Notes: generated by a model not told the origin, from the sequence alone. Numbered from the stretch's first letter, positions 1-11,083 are shown. The stretch: DNA of 64,000 nt from Arcuatula senhousia (GCA_963971305.1 OZ020303.1:32786106-32850105); one strand, 5' to 3'. A program made the numbers and translations.

Positions 1-685
1 TCTTTGACTGAGTATCTGGAAATCCTAAACCTTTTCGGTAAAACAAAATCTTGATAAAAGCGCATAAAGATGTCAAAATTACAGGTACGTTAGATAAAAA
101 TTGTTGGAACAATTATTGCGACTCTGAGTAAGCGATTTTCTTATGGTGCATTTTCAATATTCATAGCCTAAAGCTTTAAAACTTCATGAATGACAACCAC
201 ATTGAAAACTGGTGTTTTCTATTTTGTTTAATTTCAAACAAAGATGGATAAACCTAACGACGTACTAAAAAATTTTCAATCATCCACTGGAAGATGTCCA
301 CGACCAGTTGAGTCATTTTCAATGAATGTCCAATAAAAGCCGCGCATGTGTGAGAAAAGCCAAACAGTTTGCGGTAATTAAAACTTCTAAACGTTTCTAA
401 TAAATATGTAAATCAACATTTCAAAATATATTATTATTTGCACCAAATTCTAATTTTGAAAACGGTGCCTTATTTGTGTTGTTCTGTATATATGCATCTT
501 GATGTTTTTTTTTTAGTTTTATCAGAATGAACTGAATCAATTCAAATCCCTACCAGTCCTTATTTGGAATATTGTATCAGTATAGAAGCGGTAGGTGCAT
601 CTGGACTATTTGGTCCTTCACATACTGCAAACTTGCAAATATGTTACAAGTTTGAAGATGAAGATTACTCCATAAAACTTTTTAC
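1..685. other. SLF1 intron 15 (partial), no exon recognised
   Basis: This stretch follows the donor site of the leftmost SLF1 exon (minus strand). I looked for the next ankyrin exon, which would be expected to continue the repeat, and found no open segment with ankyrin character and splice signals. The sequence is AT-rich and otherwise unremarkable. Confidence 0.5.
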
Positions 686-757
686 CTGGAACTTTTAACA
701 ACTGGTTCAGTTTTATTACATCATTTCTGATACAAGCTGTATGTAAAGGAGTTTCAC
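686..757 (-). CDS. SLF1: SLF1 exon 15, start of ankyrin domain
   Basis: Seen: a 72-nt open segment between an acceptor (ttttgtag) and a donor (gtaaaa). It enters in phase 1 and leaves in phase 1, matching exon 14. It encodes roughly residues 1174-1197 and reads GETPLHTACIRNDVIKLNQLL, an ankyrin-repeat first helix with the TPLH signature. Known: human SLF1 has the same KGET-LH-ACI start to its C-terminal ankyrin domain directly after a basic, Ser-rich linker. The remaining ankyrin repeats must lie beyond the left edge of the window. The exon is separated from exon 14 by a 7.5-kb intron that carries a TIR element and a LINE. Confidence 0.88.
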
Positions 758-879
758 CTACAAAACAAATCGATATACAGTAACAAGTAATTGTGTTGGG
801 TACATAATAACATTGAGAGTTCCATTATAAGGTCAGTACAGCAAGTTGCCTTGTACATTGTCAGTTATAGCAATTCAAA

Positions 880-1180
880 TGTTCCGTTCCCCCAACTCAA
901 CAGGAACTCGTCAAGGTACTTTGGAGTACTGGTGCTTAATCGAATTAATTGTTTCATTCCCCAAAGCTGAACAGGAACTCATCAAGGTACTTTGGAGTAC
1001 TGGTGCTTAATCTATCTATAGAATGTTGTTATAATAGAAGCTAATCTCTTTGATCAGTTTAACTGGCACCTTCATTGAAAATCAAGTACTTTGGAGTACT
1101 GGTGCTTAATCTATCTATAGAATGTTGTTATAATAGAAGCTAATCTTTTTGATCAGCTAAACTTGCACCTTCATAGATAA
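880..1180. repeat. LINE 5'-end relic with a 97-bp tandem duplication
   Basis: The segment holds two to three partial copies of a block containing 'catcaaggtactttggagta' and 'ggtgcttaatct'. About 97 bp is duplicated in tandem (roughly 985-1081 and 1082-1180). The block is the reverse complement of the sequence just 5' of ORF1 in the LINE at 7.95-8.05 kb, and it recurs at 40.43-40.55 kb. It is therefore a 5'-end fragment of that LINE family in opposite orientation. It has no coding capacity. Confidence 0.6.
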
Positions 1181-1203
1181 AAAGCTTCGCCGAGCGCAGC
1201 ATG

Positions 1204-3049
1204 ATACGACCGCAACATGTTGAACTCTGTACGTTTTAGGCCTAATATGGATAGTCTATTGTTCTGGACACATGCAGCCCATGGTGGACTGACAAAGGTT
1301 TTTGACACATGCTTCTCTGATGGACTTTCGACCCAGGGGGTAAAAATATAAATTTTGAATGTTGTATTCTACTCTTTAAAAGAATAATGTTTGGGGAAAA
1401 AATTAAAAATCGAACCAGAATTTTCTTAAAATTATGATTAAAGCCCCAAAAATTTATTCTTAAATTTAGAATCGCTACCTGACAAGAATTAATTTGCAAA
1501 AAAATTTTTCAAAATCGGACCACAAATAAAAAAGCCCCATTTGGCCCCTAATTACGTAATAGGGGGAAAAAGGGGGGGTCACAAAAATTAATTCTTAATT
1601 TGGTATTAGCTATTTGACAAGAACAAACATGCAAAAAAAATTTTCAAAATCGGACCAGAAATAAAAAAGTTACAATTATGGTCCCTAATAACGTAACAGT
1701 AAAAAAAGGGGACACAAAAATATATCTGCTACTTGACAAGAATAAACTTGCAAAAAAAATTATCAAAATCGGACAAGAATTAAAAAAGTTTCGCTTTCGG
1801 CCCCTTTTAGCCCCTTATTACGTAACAGGTGAAAAAGGGGTGGGGGTCGCAAAAATAAATTCTCAAATTTGGATTTGCTACTTGACAAAAATAAACTAGC
1901 AAAAAAAATTTCAAAATCGGACCACAAATAAAAAAGTTTCGATTTTGGCCCCATTTGGCCCCCTAATTACGTAATAGGCGAAAAAAGGGGGGATCGCAAA
2001 AATTAATTCTTAATTTTGTATCCGCTATTTGAGAAGAACAAACATGCAAAAAAATTTTTCAAAATCGGACCAGAAATAAAAAAGTTACAATTTTGGCCCC
2101 TTTTGGTCCCTAATAACGTAACAGTAAAAAAAGGGGACACAAAAATATATCTGCTACTTGACAAGAATAAACTTGCAAAAAAAATTATCAAAATCGGACA
2201 AGAATTAAAAAAGTTTCGCTTTCGGCCCCTTTTAGCCCCTTATTACGTAACAGGTGAAAAAGGGGTGGGGGTCGCAAAAATAAATTCTCAAATTTGGATT
2301 TGCTACTTGACAAAAATAAACTAGCAAAAAAAATTTCAAAATCGGACCACAAATAAAAGTTTCGATTTTGGCCCCATTTGGCCCCTAATTATGTAATAGG
2401 GGAAAAAGGGGGGGTCGCAAAAATTAATTCTTAATTAAGTATCCGCTATTTGACAAGAACAAACATGCAAAAAAAAATTTCAAAATCGGACCACAAATAA
2501 AAAAGTTTTTATTTTGGCCCCTTTTGGCCCCTAATTACACAACGGAGAAAAAGGGGGCGCAAAAATTCATCAGGTTCATTCTTTTATTGTAAGAAACATT
2601 CTTGACAAATTTCACAGCAATAGGCCAACTAGAACCAAAGTTATGGTGGAAAAAAGTAAAATATTTGAATTTTTTGCCCCTTTTGGGCCCCTAATTTCGA
2701 AACAAAAAAACGGGGGACCCCCAAAATCAATCCCATTAATCCTTGTATGGTAAGGAACATTACTGTCAAATTTCATAGCAATTGGATAACTAGAACTAAA
2801 GTTATTGTGGAAACAAACAAAAAAGTAGTATTTTTGGCCCCTTATTTCTAAACGAAAAATGGGGGGACCCCCAAAATCAATCCCATTCATCCTTTTTTGG
2901 TAAGGAACATCATTGTAAAGTTTCATAGCAATCGGATAACTGGAACTAAAGTTATTGTGGAAACACTAAAAAGTTAACAGACACTGACAACGACGACAAC
3001 GACGACAGCATCATACCATAATACGTCCGCAAATTTTTTGCGGTCGTAT
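1204..3049. mobile_element. Non-autonomous TIR element with internal tandem repeats
   Basis: The ends are perfect 12-bp inverted repeats: ATACGACCGCAA at 1204-1215 and its complement at 3038-3049. The right end forms a hairpin (3021-3049). The interior is tandem monomers built around 'aaaatcggacca', 'ggccccta' and 'attacgtaa'. It finishes with a second monomer type (2560-2960) and a GACAACGACGAC tail. There is no transposase. The right flank (from 3051) matches the unoccupied copy of the same host repeat at 40.55 kb, which supports insertion at this point. The layout resembles bivalve pearl-type elements; membership in that class is inference. Confidence 0.75.
1508..2560. repeat. Tandem array, ~130-bp monomers in a ~425-bp higher-order unit
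   Basis: About eight degenerate monomers repeat the order 'caaaaatcgga', 'aaaaaagtt', 'ggccccttt', 'taattacgtaa', 'gaaaaaggggg', 'cgcaaaaat'. Two blocks (about 1665-2060 and 2090-2490) are nearly identical at an offset of 425 bp, which shows a later duplication of a three-monomer block. Short open frames inside are a by-product of the repeats. Confidence 0.75.
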
Positions 3050-3334
3050 AAAAATGAAAACTACTCATAGTTAGATGATTTTTACCTGAAGGAAAAAACT
3101 CCTATCTCTGAGAGATATTGCTTATATCTATGATTTCTGCAAATAAATAATGTTTCTTTATGAATTTAATGTTTTAAACAACTCTTTGACATTCATTTTG
3201 CACATTTTCTTTTGTATAAATACCCTTTTTGAGCTATTTTTGCCAATGTGAAATTTTCAACAGGTAAATCTTTTACAATATGAAAATTTTTCCTTCATAC
3301 AACAAGATAATCTTCTCTCTATAGCTGTGAGTTT
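3050..3334. other. SLF1 intron 14 repeat flank
   Basis: The first ~120 bp (from 'aaaatgaaaactactcat') recurs at 40.55-40.68 kb, so it belongs to a dispersed repeat. Nothing coding was seen. Confidence 0.5.
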
Positions 3335-3557
3335 AAACATATATATATCTTTATTTCATAAACCAAAATTACAATGGTATAGAAAAAGAATAAATCAAAG
3401 TATAATATAATATGTTACATCAAAAGTAAATGAATCAATTGATAGGTTACGACTTATGTTTCATTCATATAAATACAAATAGAAAATAATGAACTGTCAA
3501 GTAATTGTTTATACCGGGTAGTATAAACATATTTTAATATAAATAAATAAATATGAA

Positions 3558-6500
3558 CTACCCAGGAGAGGAAAGTATCTTACAAATTTTTCTAATAAAT
3601 TTACACAAATTGTTTAGGTCAGCAGTATTTGTTGACTGGAAAAGTTCCTTCATTTTAATAATGTTTGGATTCGACCGAAATTTTGATTTGATGAATAATT
3701 TTCTATCATCTTTTAGAGCAGAGCATACAAAAATATAATGAAATTCATCACCAATGTCTAAATCATTACATAAATTGCAAACACGTTGATTCCTATTAAT
3801 ATTTCTCCATCTGCCTGACTCAATTGGCAAATTATGGTTGGTTGCTCTGAATCTACAAAAAGTAATTGCGTTTCTATAGTCTAAAAATTTAAGATAGCTC
3901 TCCATTTCTAAAGTTTGTTTATAAATTCTATAATTAAGAGATTTTGGTGAGTTTTGGACTAGTGACAACCAAGATTGATTAAACTGATCTTTCAAATTCT
4001 GTTTAACTACATTATAAAGCCATTTACTGTCAATAAATGTTTGACTGTTCCAAATGTAGGATAACCCACAATTATCAAAAATCGATTGCATGCTACTAAG
4101 CCAAGTAAAATGCCTTACAAAAGTATGTTTACCTAAGCATAACTTGTACAAAATGGCTGATAGTTTATTAGGTTTTCCCACAATAATTTTAGCCCAGAAA
4201 TTAACCATGCGCAATTTAATAAAAACATCTAAAGGATATCTGCCGAGTTCACCATATATCATATAATCAGGTGTGGATGACTTAAGGTGTAAAAGAAGTT
4301 TACAAAATTTCAAATGCACTCTCTCAATAATTTTGTTATCACCTGGTCCCCAAACTTCGCAACCATATAACAGTATAGGCTTTACTACTTTGTCAAAAAG
4401 GCTCAATTGACACTCGATAGACAGATTATGCAGCCTACCTTTCTTCAAGATATCATACATAGCTACTGTAGCTTTCTTCGCGTTAGCTTTCTTTGCTTTT
4501 AAGAAACTACCAGATTTTGCAAAAGTTAGTCCTAAGTAATTAAATTCATCTACAATATCAATATCCATATCTTTATAATAAAATTTTAAATCTCGAGGTA
4601 ATCTTCCCTTTGAAAAGACAAGTATCTTACTTTTATCGACGTTAACTTTAAGTTTCCAAAAATCACAATAGTCGCTTAATGCATTTAATTGTTTCTGTAA
4701 ATCATGTTTTGACTCTGCTAAAAGCACTGTGTCATCTGCATACAAAATAGTAAAAATCTTTAGAAAAAAGTTAAGTTCTCTCTCTATATCTTCATTAATT
4801 TTTGACATTCCTATAATATTCTTGTCTTCAAAGAAAGCATCAAGATCATTTAAATACAATGAAAAAAGTAAAGGTGACAAGTTTTCTCCTTGTCTAACTC
4901 CTATATTACAAGGGAAAAATTCAGAAAATGCTGTTCCATTATAAACCCTAGATTTTATATTGCTATACATATTTACAATAATATTGTACATTTTTCCGTT
5001 TATAGAATTTGCCATAAGCTTTCTCCACAGACCAGGGCGCCATACTGTATCAAAGGCTTTGGCAAAATCTATAAAAGCACAAAACAGTTTATTTTTATTT
5101 AATTTACATAGGTCAAAAAGTAAGTGTAGTATAAACATGCTTTCTGTAGTAGAGTAACCTTTTCTAAACCCAAATTGATTTTCATTAAGCAAATCATATG
5201 TTTCAAGATACTCACTTAATCGAAAATTTAACACTGCTGTAAAAAGTTTGCCAAGGCAGCTTAGAATAGTTATTGGCCTATAGTTTTTAGGATCTCCCTT
5301 TTCACCCTTGTTTTTGTAGAATGGTAAAATATTTCCACTAAGCCAAATCTCTGGAACATTACCAGTGCTAAAGATGAAATTAAATAGTCTGACATAAACT
5401 GGCATAAAGAGATGTGAAGTACTCTTGATATACTCATTGACTATATAATCGTCACCACATGCCTTATCATTTTTCAGACAACGAATACATCTGATAATTT
5501 CATCTTCAGTAATATCGTTGTTAATAATTTCGTTAAGCTCTTGCACATCTGCATTGAGATTATGCGTTTCATCAGGAGTACTATTATCATCATCACTATT
5601 CAAATCTTTAAAAAAATTATATAAGGTATCAATAGATATATCTGAGTTCTTACGATTCTGTTTTTGTTTAAGTAAATTCCAGAACTCTTTAGAGTTCCCC
5701 TTACGAAGATTATCAATCTTCTTCTTCATCTTATCTCTATGAATCTTAATAGCATTATTCAATTCTCTCTTATATTCACGTTCAGCACTGGTTTTAATAT
5801 CTTTATTTGCTTCAGTCTTTTTACATTTATATCGTCTTTTAGCTATTCTAAACGCCTTTCGCTTCTGCCAACAATTTTTGTCAAACCATGGTTTATTTTC
5901 TTTGCGATTATTTTTACATGAATTATTCACTTTAAACTCATAGGAGCCAAAGACATTTTCTGCTGATCTAGTAATTATAACATTTAAATCTTGTACTAAT
6001 TCATTACTTATCTCTTTTGATACATTGTCAGTGTTCATATAATTATCTATCTTTACAATAAGTTCTCCTATATCATTCATACTAATACTTTGTACAAATT
6101 CATCTTTCTTATTACAATCCCATTTCTTTATTCCTTTTTTTACATGATTACAATTTTGTTCAGTTTCATATACATTATGACTGACTATTTGTTTTTTAAT
6201 TTCTAATTCAATAGGACAGTGAACATCAGAAAACAAAGATGAAAAATTTAGCACATTTAGACTTAAAACATAAGGCATAAAATCATATGTACAGATAAAG
6301 TAATCCACAACACTACTATTTCTGCATGTTAACTCACCATGCATATCACCTTTAACTCTTCCATTTAAAATAAATAAGTTATTGTTTCTACATAAATCAA
6401 GCAATTTATTACCATAATTATTTTTTAGCACATCTTTACTATTTCTGTTTACAAGCATATTAAAATCTGGCGAAGTATTTGCATAATCAGTAAACATAAT

Positions 6501-7058
6501 ATCATTTGTACAATTTGGATTTACATCTATTTCTAAAAAATCTAAATCTAATCCTGTTCTACAATTGAAATCACCATTTAGCAATACAAACTTATAATTT
6601 GTGGAAAAATTCAAAAATTCCTGCTCTAATTCATTTATAGCATCCTCTACTCTATACCTAGAATTTTCTGGTGGTAAATAAACATTTCCAATAATGACAT
6701 CTTCTGATGTCGAAAATAATTGTTTTGAAACTTTAATCCAAAGTACTAATTTACTAGCGGTTTCCAATATATGGACATGCTTATCTAATTCTGATTTAAA
6801 CCCAAAAGCTATTCCACCGGATTTAATTCTCGAGTTTTGTTTTCTATTCTTTAATTTAAAAGTATAGCCAGGAATGTTAATACTATCAAAATCATCTGTT
6901 TTTGTTTCAGTTAAACATATAAAGTCATTACTTTTAACAAGTTCTACAAATTCAGGATAATTGATTCTATTGTTAATACTACAACAATTTAAAGATAAGA
7001 AGTGGAATTGTCTTTCATTGCTGTCACTTGCATCTGTATTTGTCTCTCCGTGGGTGTC
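3558..7058 (-). CDS. LINE ORF2: AP-endonuclease plus reverse transcriptase
   Basis: The product nicks target DNA and reverse-transcribes the element RNA. The frame is open from just after the TAG at 7059-7061 to the stop at 3558. No ATG precedes the endonuclease motifs, so translation as a fusion with ORF1 or from a non-AUG codon is likely. Endonuclease: SLNCCSINN near the start, TETKTDD, SGGIAFGF, then GDFNCR, VVDYFIC and a C-terminal SDVHCP. Reverse transcriptase: NYRPITIL, FGFRKGYSTTES, FIDFAKAFDTVW, GVRQGENLSPLLF and the catalytic LYADDTVLL (about residue 775 of the extended frame). The C-terminus has CNLCNDLDIGDEFHYIFVC. It is about 1,166 codons long with no internal frameshift, so the copy is fairly young. 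What is unusual is the absence of a start codon. Confidence 0.88.
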   Translation of the reverse strand, partial: DTHGETNTDASDSNERQFHFLSLNCCSINNRINYPEFVELVKSNDFICLTETKTDDFDSINIPGYTFKLKNRKQNSRIKSGGIAFGFKSELDKHVHILETASKLVLWIKVSKQLFSTSEDVIIGNVYLPPENSRYRVEDAINELEQEFLNFSTNYKFVLLNGDFNCRTGLDLDFLEIDVNPNCTNDIMFTDYANTSPDFNMLVNRNSKDVLKNNYGNKLLDLCRNNNLFILNGRVKGDMHGELTCRNSSVVDYFICTYDFMPYVLSLNVLNFSSLFSDVHCPIELEIKKQIVSHNVYETEQNCNHVKKGIKKWDCNKKDEFVQSISMNDIGELIVKIDNYMNTDNVSKEISNELVQDLNVIITRSAENVFGSYEFKVNNSCKNNRKENKPWFDKNCWQKRKAFRIAKRRYKCKKTEANKDIKTSAEREYKRELNNAIKIHRDKMKKKIDNLRKGNSKEFWNLLKQKQNRKNSDISIDTLYNFFKDLNSDDDNSTPDETHNLNADVQELNEIINNDITEDEIIRCIRCLKNDKACGDDYIVNEYIKSTSHLFMPVYVRLFNFIFSTGNVPEIWLSGNILPFYKNKGEKGDPKNYRPITILSCLGKLFTAVLNFRLSEYLETYDLLNENQFGFRKGYSTTESMFILHLLFDLCKLNKNKLFCAFIDFAKAFDTVWRPGLWRKLMANSINGKMYNIIVNMYSNIKSRVYNGTAFSEFFPCNIGVRQGENLSPLLFSLYLNDLDAFFEDKNIIGMSKINEDIERELNFFLKIFTILYADDTVLLAESKHDLQKQLNALSDYCDFWKLKVNVDKSKILVFSKGRLPRDLKFYYKDMDIDIVDEFNYLGLTFAKSGSFLKAKKANAKKATVAMYDILKKGRLHNLSIECQLSLFDKVVKPILLYGCEVWGPGDNKIIERVHLKFCKLLLHLKSSTPDYMIYGELGRYPLDVFIKLRMVNFWAKIIVGKPNKLSAILYKLCLGKHTFVRHFTWLSSMQSIFDNCGLSYIWNSQTFIDSKWLYNVVKQNLKDQFNQSWLSLVQNSPKSLNYRIYKQTLEMESYLKFLDYRNAITFCRFRATNHNLPIESGRWRNINRNQRVCNLCNDLDIGDEFHYIFVCSALKDDRKLFIKSKFRSNPNIIKMKELFQSTNTADLNNLCKFIRKICKILSSPG

Positions 7059-7061
7059 CTA

Positions 7062-7949
7062 CCTAATTTCTGGGGTTGACGGCATGCGTCGTCTTTTATT
7101 CCCGGTGTCTAGGCGTCGGTTTGGCGTTTTTCTGTTTAGTTCCGTCGTTCGGATTGGACTTAAATGAGTTGTTTCATCATCCTCACCTTCGCAGTACGGG
7201 ACTCCATCAACGTATAATATGTCTCTCACTAACTTTACTCTGTGACCTTCGTCTCGCTTTTGTTTCAGTATAGGGTACAGGCTCATACGTGCCTGCTCAA
7301 TCTCGTCTGGAAACTGTTGTCTTATGCCATATGGTTTGCCTTTTAATCTGTATGCGTAAGACAAGACGTTTGCTAAGTCATTGTGGTATATGAAGCGTGC
7401 TACTATCGGCCTCGGGCGTCCTCATTTACCAGGTTTTGCTCCCTGTCCAAAGCGGTGAACATTTCCGAACTCAATTCGATACTTTAGTCCTAGCTCTGTA
7501 CTAATGAACTGTCTGATTAGGTTCTCTGTGTTTTCATTTTCAGGTTCACGTAGCCCAGTGAAAACCAAGTTGTTTTTCATTGATCTGCATTTCAAATCCA
7601 GAATGTCACTCTTGAGTTCCTCTTTTTCTTCTCTTAAATCACTAACCAGAGACTTAATTTCGTGTCGGAGTTCAGTCGCATGGTCGTCAAGATCGTTTGC
7701 AACTTTGCTCACCGATGTTTTAATACCATGTACATCTTTCAGACTATTCTCTTGTTTAGCTTTGTATTCGTCCATTATATTACTTAGTCCTTGAAGATCT
7801 GATGCTCTTTCGTTTACTTTGGTTTTAAGGTCATTGACTTCCCTGCCTATGATGCTTTGGTTCATCTTCAGTGTGGTTACTTCTTTAGTTACAGTTTTGA
7901 CTGTTCCTTCTAGTGTAATGACCGAGTGATCAGAGAGATCAACTTCCAT
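7062..7949 (-). pseudogene. LINE ORF1: coiled-coil, RNA-binding-like protein with internal TGA
   Basis: I chose the ATG at 7949 because the sequence 5' of it is the dispersed leader found elsewhere in the window. Residues ~1-145 are heptad-rich coiled coil. Next come an RRM-like strand (NNLVFTGL) and RPRPIVARFIY, then YRLKGKPYGIRQQFP and LVRDILYVDGVPY, a block typical of mollusc LINE ORF1 proteins. The frame is broken by TGA at 7422-7424, inside what reads as GK(stop)GRPRP; a CGA (Arg) to TGA change would explain it. It ends at TAG 7059-7061, after which ORF2 continues in the same frame. Likely role: a nucleic-acid chaperone or RNP protein. This copy cannot make it in full. Confidence 0.75.
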
Positions 7950-8060
7950 TGTAACACATTCAATAGGAGTATTAAGTATTGGTACTACAAAGTACCTTGA
8001 TGAGTCCCTATTCAGCTTGGGGTAATTAAACATTTCATTGGCTATAAACAAATTCAAACT

Positions 8061-8306
8061 AAGCAATTGTCTTTTAAGGGGGAATAGTTTAAATAAGAAT
8101 TTGTAATAAAAGTCAGGTATGCTTTAATATCATACATGTATATATGGTCAAGTAAAATATTTATCTTAAATGGATTGAGATCAAAGTGAGCAACCTGATA
8201 TGCTATTGTGACAAAAGTTTTCTTATCTGTGAATGTTGGAAAAAAATCACTGACAATGGTCACTTATAATTTCTTCCACTTTTTTTTTGCTTTTCTTTTA
8301 TCCTAC
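8061..8306. other. SLF1 intron 14, edge of LINE insertion
   Basis: A short intron segment between the LINE 5' end and the donor of exon 14. No further feature was seen. Confidence 0.5.
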
Positions 8307-8470
8307 CTTTAAAATTTCTTTTATTGATATTTTTCATCAACCTCATCACTGATTTCTCCGGCGTATTTTTGGTGGCTGGTGATAGAGGGGCAATCTTCTT
8401 AGGAGTAGATGCTGGCGATGACCTCTGTGTAAACGAGTGAGGTGTTGAGGGTCTAGATGTCACTGTCATT
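8307..8470 (-). CDS. SLF1: SLF1 exon 14, basic Ser/Pro-rich linker
   Basis: A 164-nt exon with acceptor tttcag at 8471-8472 and donor gtagga at 8306. Entry is phase 2 and exit phase 1, fitting exons 13 and 15. It encodes about residues 1119-1173: Ser/Thr/Pro-rich (TSRPSTPHSF, SSPASTPKK), then a strongly basic stretch ending KNINKRNFK, which runs straight into the first ankyrin repeat on exon 15. If the donor is not used, the frame reads through to a TGA at 8260. A form retaining the intron would therefore lack the ankyrin domain. Function of the linker: probably flexible, possibly nuclear-targeting (inference). Confidence 0.82.
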
Positions 8471-9050
8471 CTGAAAGGATTTATGGTATTATTTTGGTTA
8501 TAAAATGAGTTTTCTTAGATACTCATGACCATTTTGTAAAATATTAGTAAGAATTGCATTGTTTTTTGCTGCTATGCGTTTCCTTTGTAATATTAAATTA
8601 ACTTGTGTACAAAATTTTAATGCAGTTTTGATTGTTTTCAAGAAAGCAGCGTGAGTAAACCTGAGGTGTGATCAGACTTTGCCAAATTGTTTTGGAATAG
8701 GCATGACTTTTGGTACGATAATGTAATCTACCTTGCTGGTCCAACTAAAACACAATTGGATTTAAATTTTATTGAACTTTGATATTTATCGTCAAATTCC
8801 AGAATTCATTCATGTTTATTCCAGATTTCAACACATCATTTTTCTATTTTTGATAATTTGGGCATGTGCAACAAATTTTTTTGACATATTAATTTGTAAA
8901 ATTTTTTGTTAAAAAAGAAAGTAAAATTAACTGCCTGTCATACATGTAAAATAGCAAGTAAAATCGTGATATTTTAGTCAAAATCAATAGATTGGAGCAA
9001 AGTTTAACAAAGAAAAAACTAGGTAAAACTGTTTTAGCGCACTAAAACTG
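8471..9050. other. SLF1 intron 13, unremarkable part
   Basis: AT-rich intron sequence. No exon, inverted repeat or tandem structure was recognised. Confidence 0.5.
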
Positions 9051-9089
9051 ATGTCTCCCCTTCCTTAAATAACACAAGTTCAACCTTAA

Positions 9090-10440
9090 GGTCTAAAGCC
9101 CGATGTCAAAGGATGAAAAAGTAAATGACTGGAAAGCTTTGCATGTCAAATAAGCATTTATTTGACATTGAAGTCACAGGTCGAGGTCATTATCGTTAGT
9201 GACACATTGTTCCCATGATGACACATTATCATGTCAAAAATCAAAGCTTTCTGTTTAAAGGATTAAAATATATATGGCACAGACATGTTTTAAGTGTAAA
9301 AATAGCATTAACTTTATCTTGAGGTCAAATGTCAAGGTCATATGAAGGTCATTCTGGTAGGCGACCCATCATCTCATGGTGATACATGCACATGTCAAAT
9401 ATTAAAGACCTATGTCAAAGAACAAAAATGTTATAGCACAGACACACTTTCCATGTAAAGTTAGCATTAATTTAACCTTTAGGTCAAGGTCATATGAAGG
9501 TTATTCTTGTAGGCGACCCATCATCTCATGGTGATACATGCACATCTCAAATATTATAGACCTATGTCAAAGAACAAAACAGTTATGGCGCAGACACACT
9601 TTCCATGTAAAATAAGCATTAATTTAACCTTTAGGTCAAGATCATATGAAGGTCATTCTGATACATGCCACATCGTCCTATGGTGATACATCCACATGCC
9701 AAATATCAAAGCCCTATGTCAAAGAACAAAAAAGTTATGGCCCGGAACACTTTGGATGTAAAATCAGCATTTATTTGACCTTGAGGTAAAAGGTCCAGGT
9801 CACATGAAGGTCATTCTGGTACGCAACACATCGTCTCATAGTAATACATGCACATGTCAAATATTATAGCCATAAGGTCATATGAATTTCATTCTGGCAC
9901 GCGACGCGACACATTGTCTTATGATGATACATCCACATGCCAAATATCAAAGCTTTTTGTCAAAGAACAAAAAAGTTATGGCCCGGAACACGTGGATGTA
10001 AAATTAGCATTAATTTGACCTTGAGGTAAAAGGTCTAGGTCACATGAAGGTCATTCTGGTACGCAACACATCGTCTCAGTGTAATACATGCACATGTCAA
10101 ATATTATAGCCCTATGTCAAAGAACAAAAAAGTTATGGCACAGACACACTTTCAATGTAAAATTAGCATAAATTTAACCTTTAGGTCAAAGGTCAAAGTC
10201 ATACGAAGGTCATTCTGGTACGCAACACATCGTTTTATGGTGATACATCCACATGCCAAATATCAAAGCCCTATGTCAAAGAACAAAAAAGTTATGGCCC
10301 AAAACACTTTGGATGTAAAATTAGCATTAATTTGACCTTGAGGTCAAAGGTCAAGGTCATATAAAGGTCATTCTGGTACGCGACAAATCGTCTCTTGGTG
10401 AATCATCAACATGCCAAATATCTAGGCCCTATCTCAAAGG
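9090..10440. repeat. ~170-bp tandem monomers rich in AGGTCA half-sites
   Basis: Each monomer carries 'gaggtcaaggtcatatgaagg', 'cattctggtacgc', 'gatacatgcacatg' and 'tatgtcaaagaacaaaa' in the same order. There are about eight copies with moderate divergence. Several contain AGGTCA-type half-sites, including a perfect direct repeat with 1-bp spacing (AGGTCAAAGGTCA) near 10183. Any regulatory meaning is conjecture; the repetition itself is plain. Confidence 0.75.
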
Positions 10441-10474
10441 ATAAAAAATAGGGCATGTAATGGGACATTAAATG

Positions 10475-11083
10475 ATACCCCGCCACGTTATAATATTAAA
10501 AGTTCATAAAATTTGATTTCAAAGTGGCCTATCTCGAAAACTGTTTTTCAGATCATGCTGGAAATTTAACTTGACCTTTATTTTATTGTACTCAATAGCT
10601 GTACAAAATATCAATTGATACCCATGATGCGTTTTCAAGTTATTGGTCGGAAACTCAAAATTTCATAAAATTTGATTTTTCAAAGTGGCCTATCTCGAAA
10701 ACTGTTTTTTGGATCATGCTGGAAATCAAACTTGACCTGTATTTTATTGTACTAAACAACTGTGCAAAATATCATTCAAATCCTTTGACGCGTTTTCAAG
10801 TAATTGGTCGGAAACTCAAAATTTCATGAAATTTGATTTTTCAAAGTGGCCTATCTCGAAAACTGTTTTTTGGATCATGCTGGAAATCGAACTTGACCTG
10901 TATTTTATTGTACTGAACAGCTGTGCAAAATATCATTCAAATCCTTTGACGCGTTTTCAAGTTATTGGTCGGAAACCTTCGGGGGACGGACAGACAGACG
11001 GACGGACAGACGGACGGACGGACAGACACCGAAAAAAACTGAGGGTATAACATAATACCCTGCCACTTCGTGTGGCGGGGTAT
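10475..11083. mobile_element. Nested 609-bp TIR element with three internal ~150-bp repeats
   Basis: Perfect 12-bp terminal inverted repeats: ATACCCCGCCAC at 10475-10486 and its complement at 11072-11083. The right end is a hairpin (11055-11083). Inside are three monomers with 'cctatctcgaaaactgtttt' and 'ttgacgcgttttcaag', then a GACGGACAGACGGACGG tract (10983-11030). It is inserted inside the larger element and is therefore younger. Confidence 0.8.

Larger units (their letters stand above)
3335..8060 (-). mobile_element. LINE (APE-type non-LTR retrotransposon), near full length
   Basis: In minus orientation the element has a 5' leader (about 8060-7950), a coiled-coil ORF1 (7949-7062), an endonuclease-RT ORF2 (7058-3558) and an AT-rich 3' UTR (3557 to about 3335). 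It lies in SLF1 intron 14 in the same orientation as the gene. ORF1 and ORF2 share one reading frame (1,464 codons from 7949 to 3558). Two stops interrupt it: TGA at 7422-7424 and TAG at 7059-7061. Fragments of the same family occur at 0.88-1.18 and 40.43-40.97 kb. The order endonuclease, RT, C-terminal Cys/His motif fits the CR1/Jockey-L2 range of LINEs, but the clade is not settled. Confidence 0.85.

Noticed and set aside
1678..2324. Open frames repeating KIIKIGQELKKF
   Set aside because: Product of the ~425-bp tandem repeat in the TIR element; no splice or start signals.
8054..8263. 69-codon frame between SLF1 exon 14 and the LINE
   Set aside because: Spans the intron/LINE boundary with no start or splice support.
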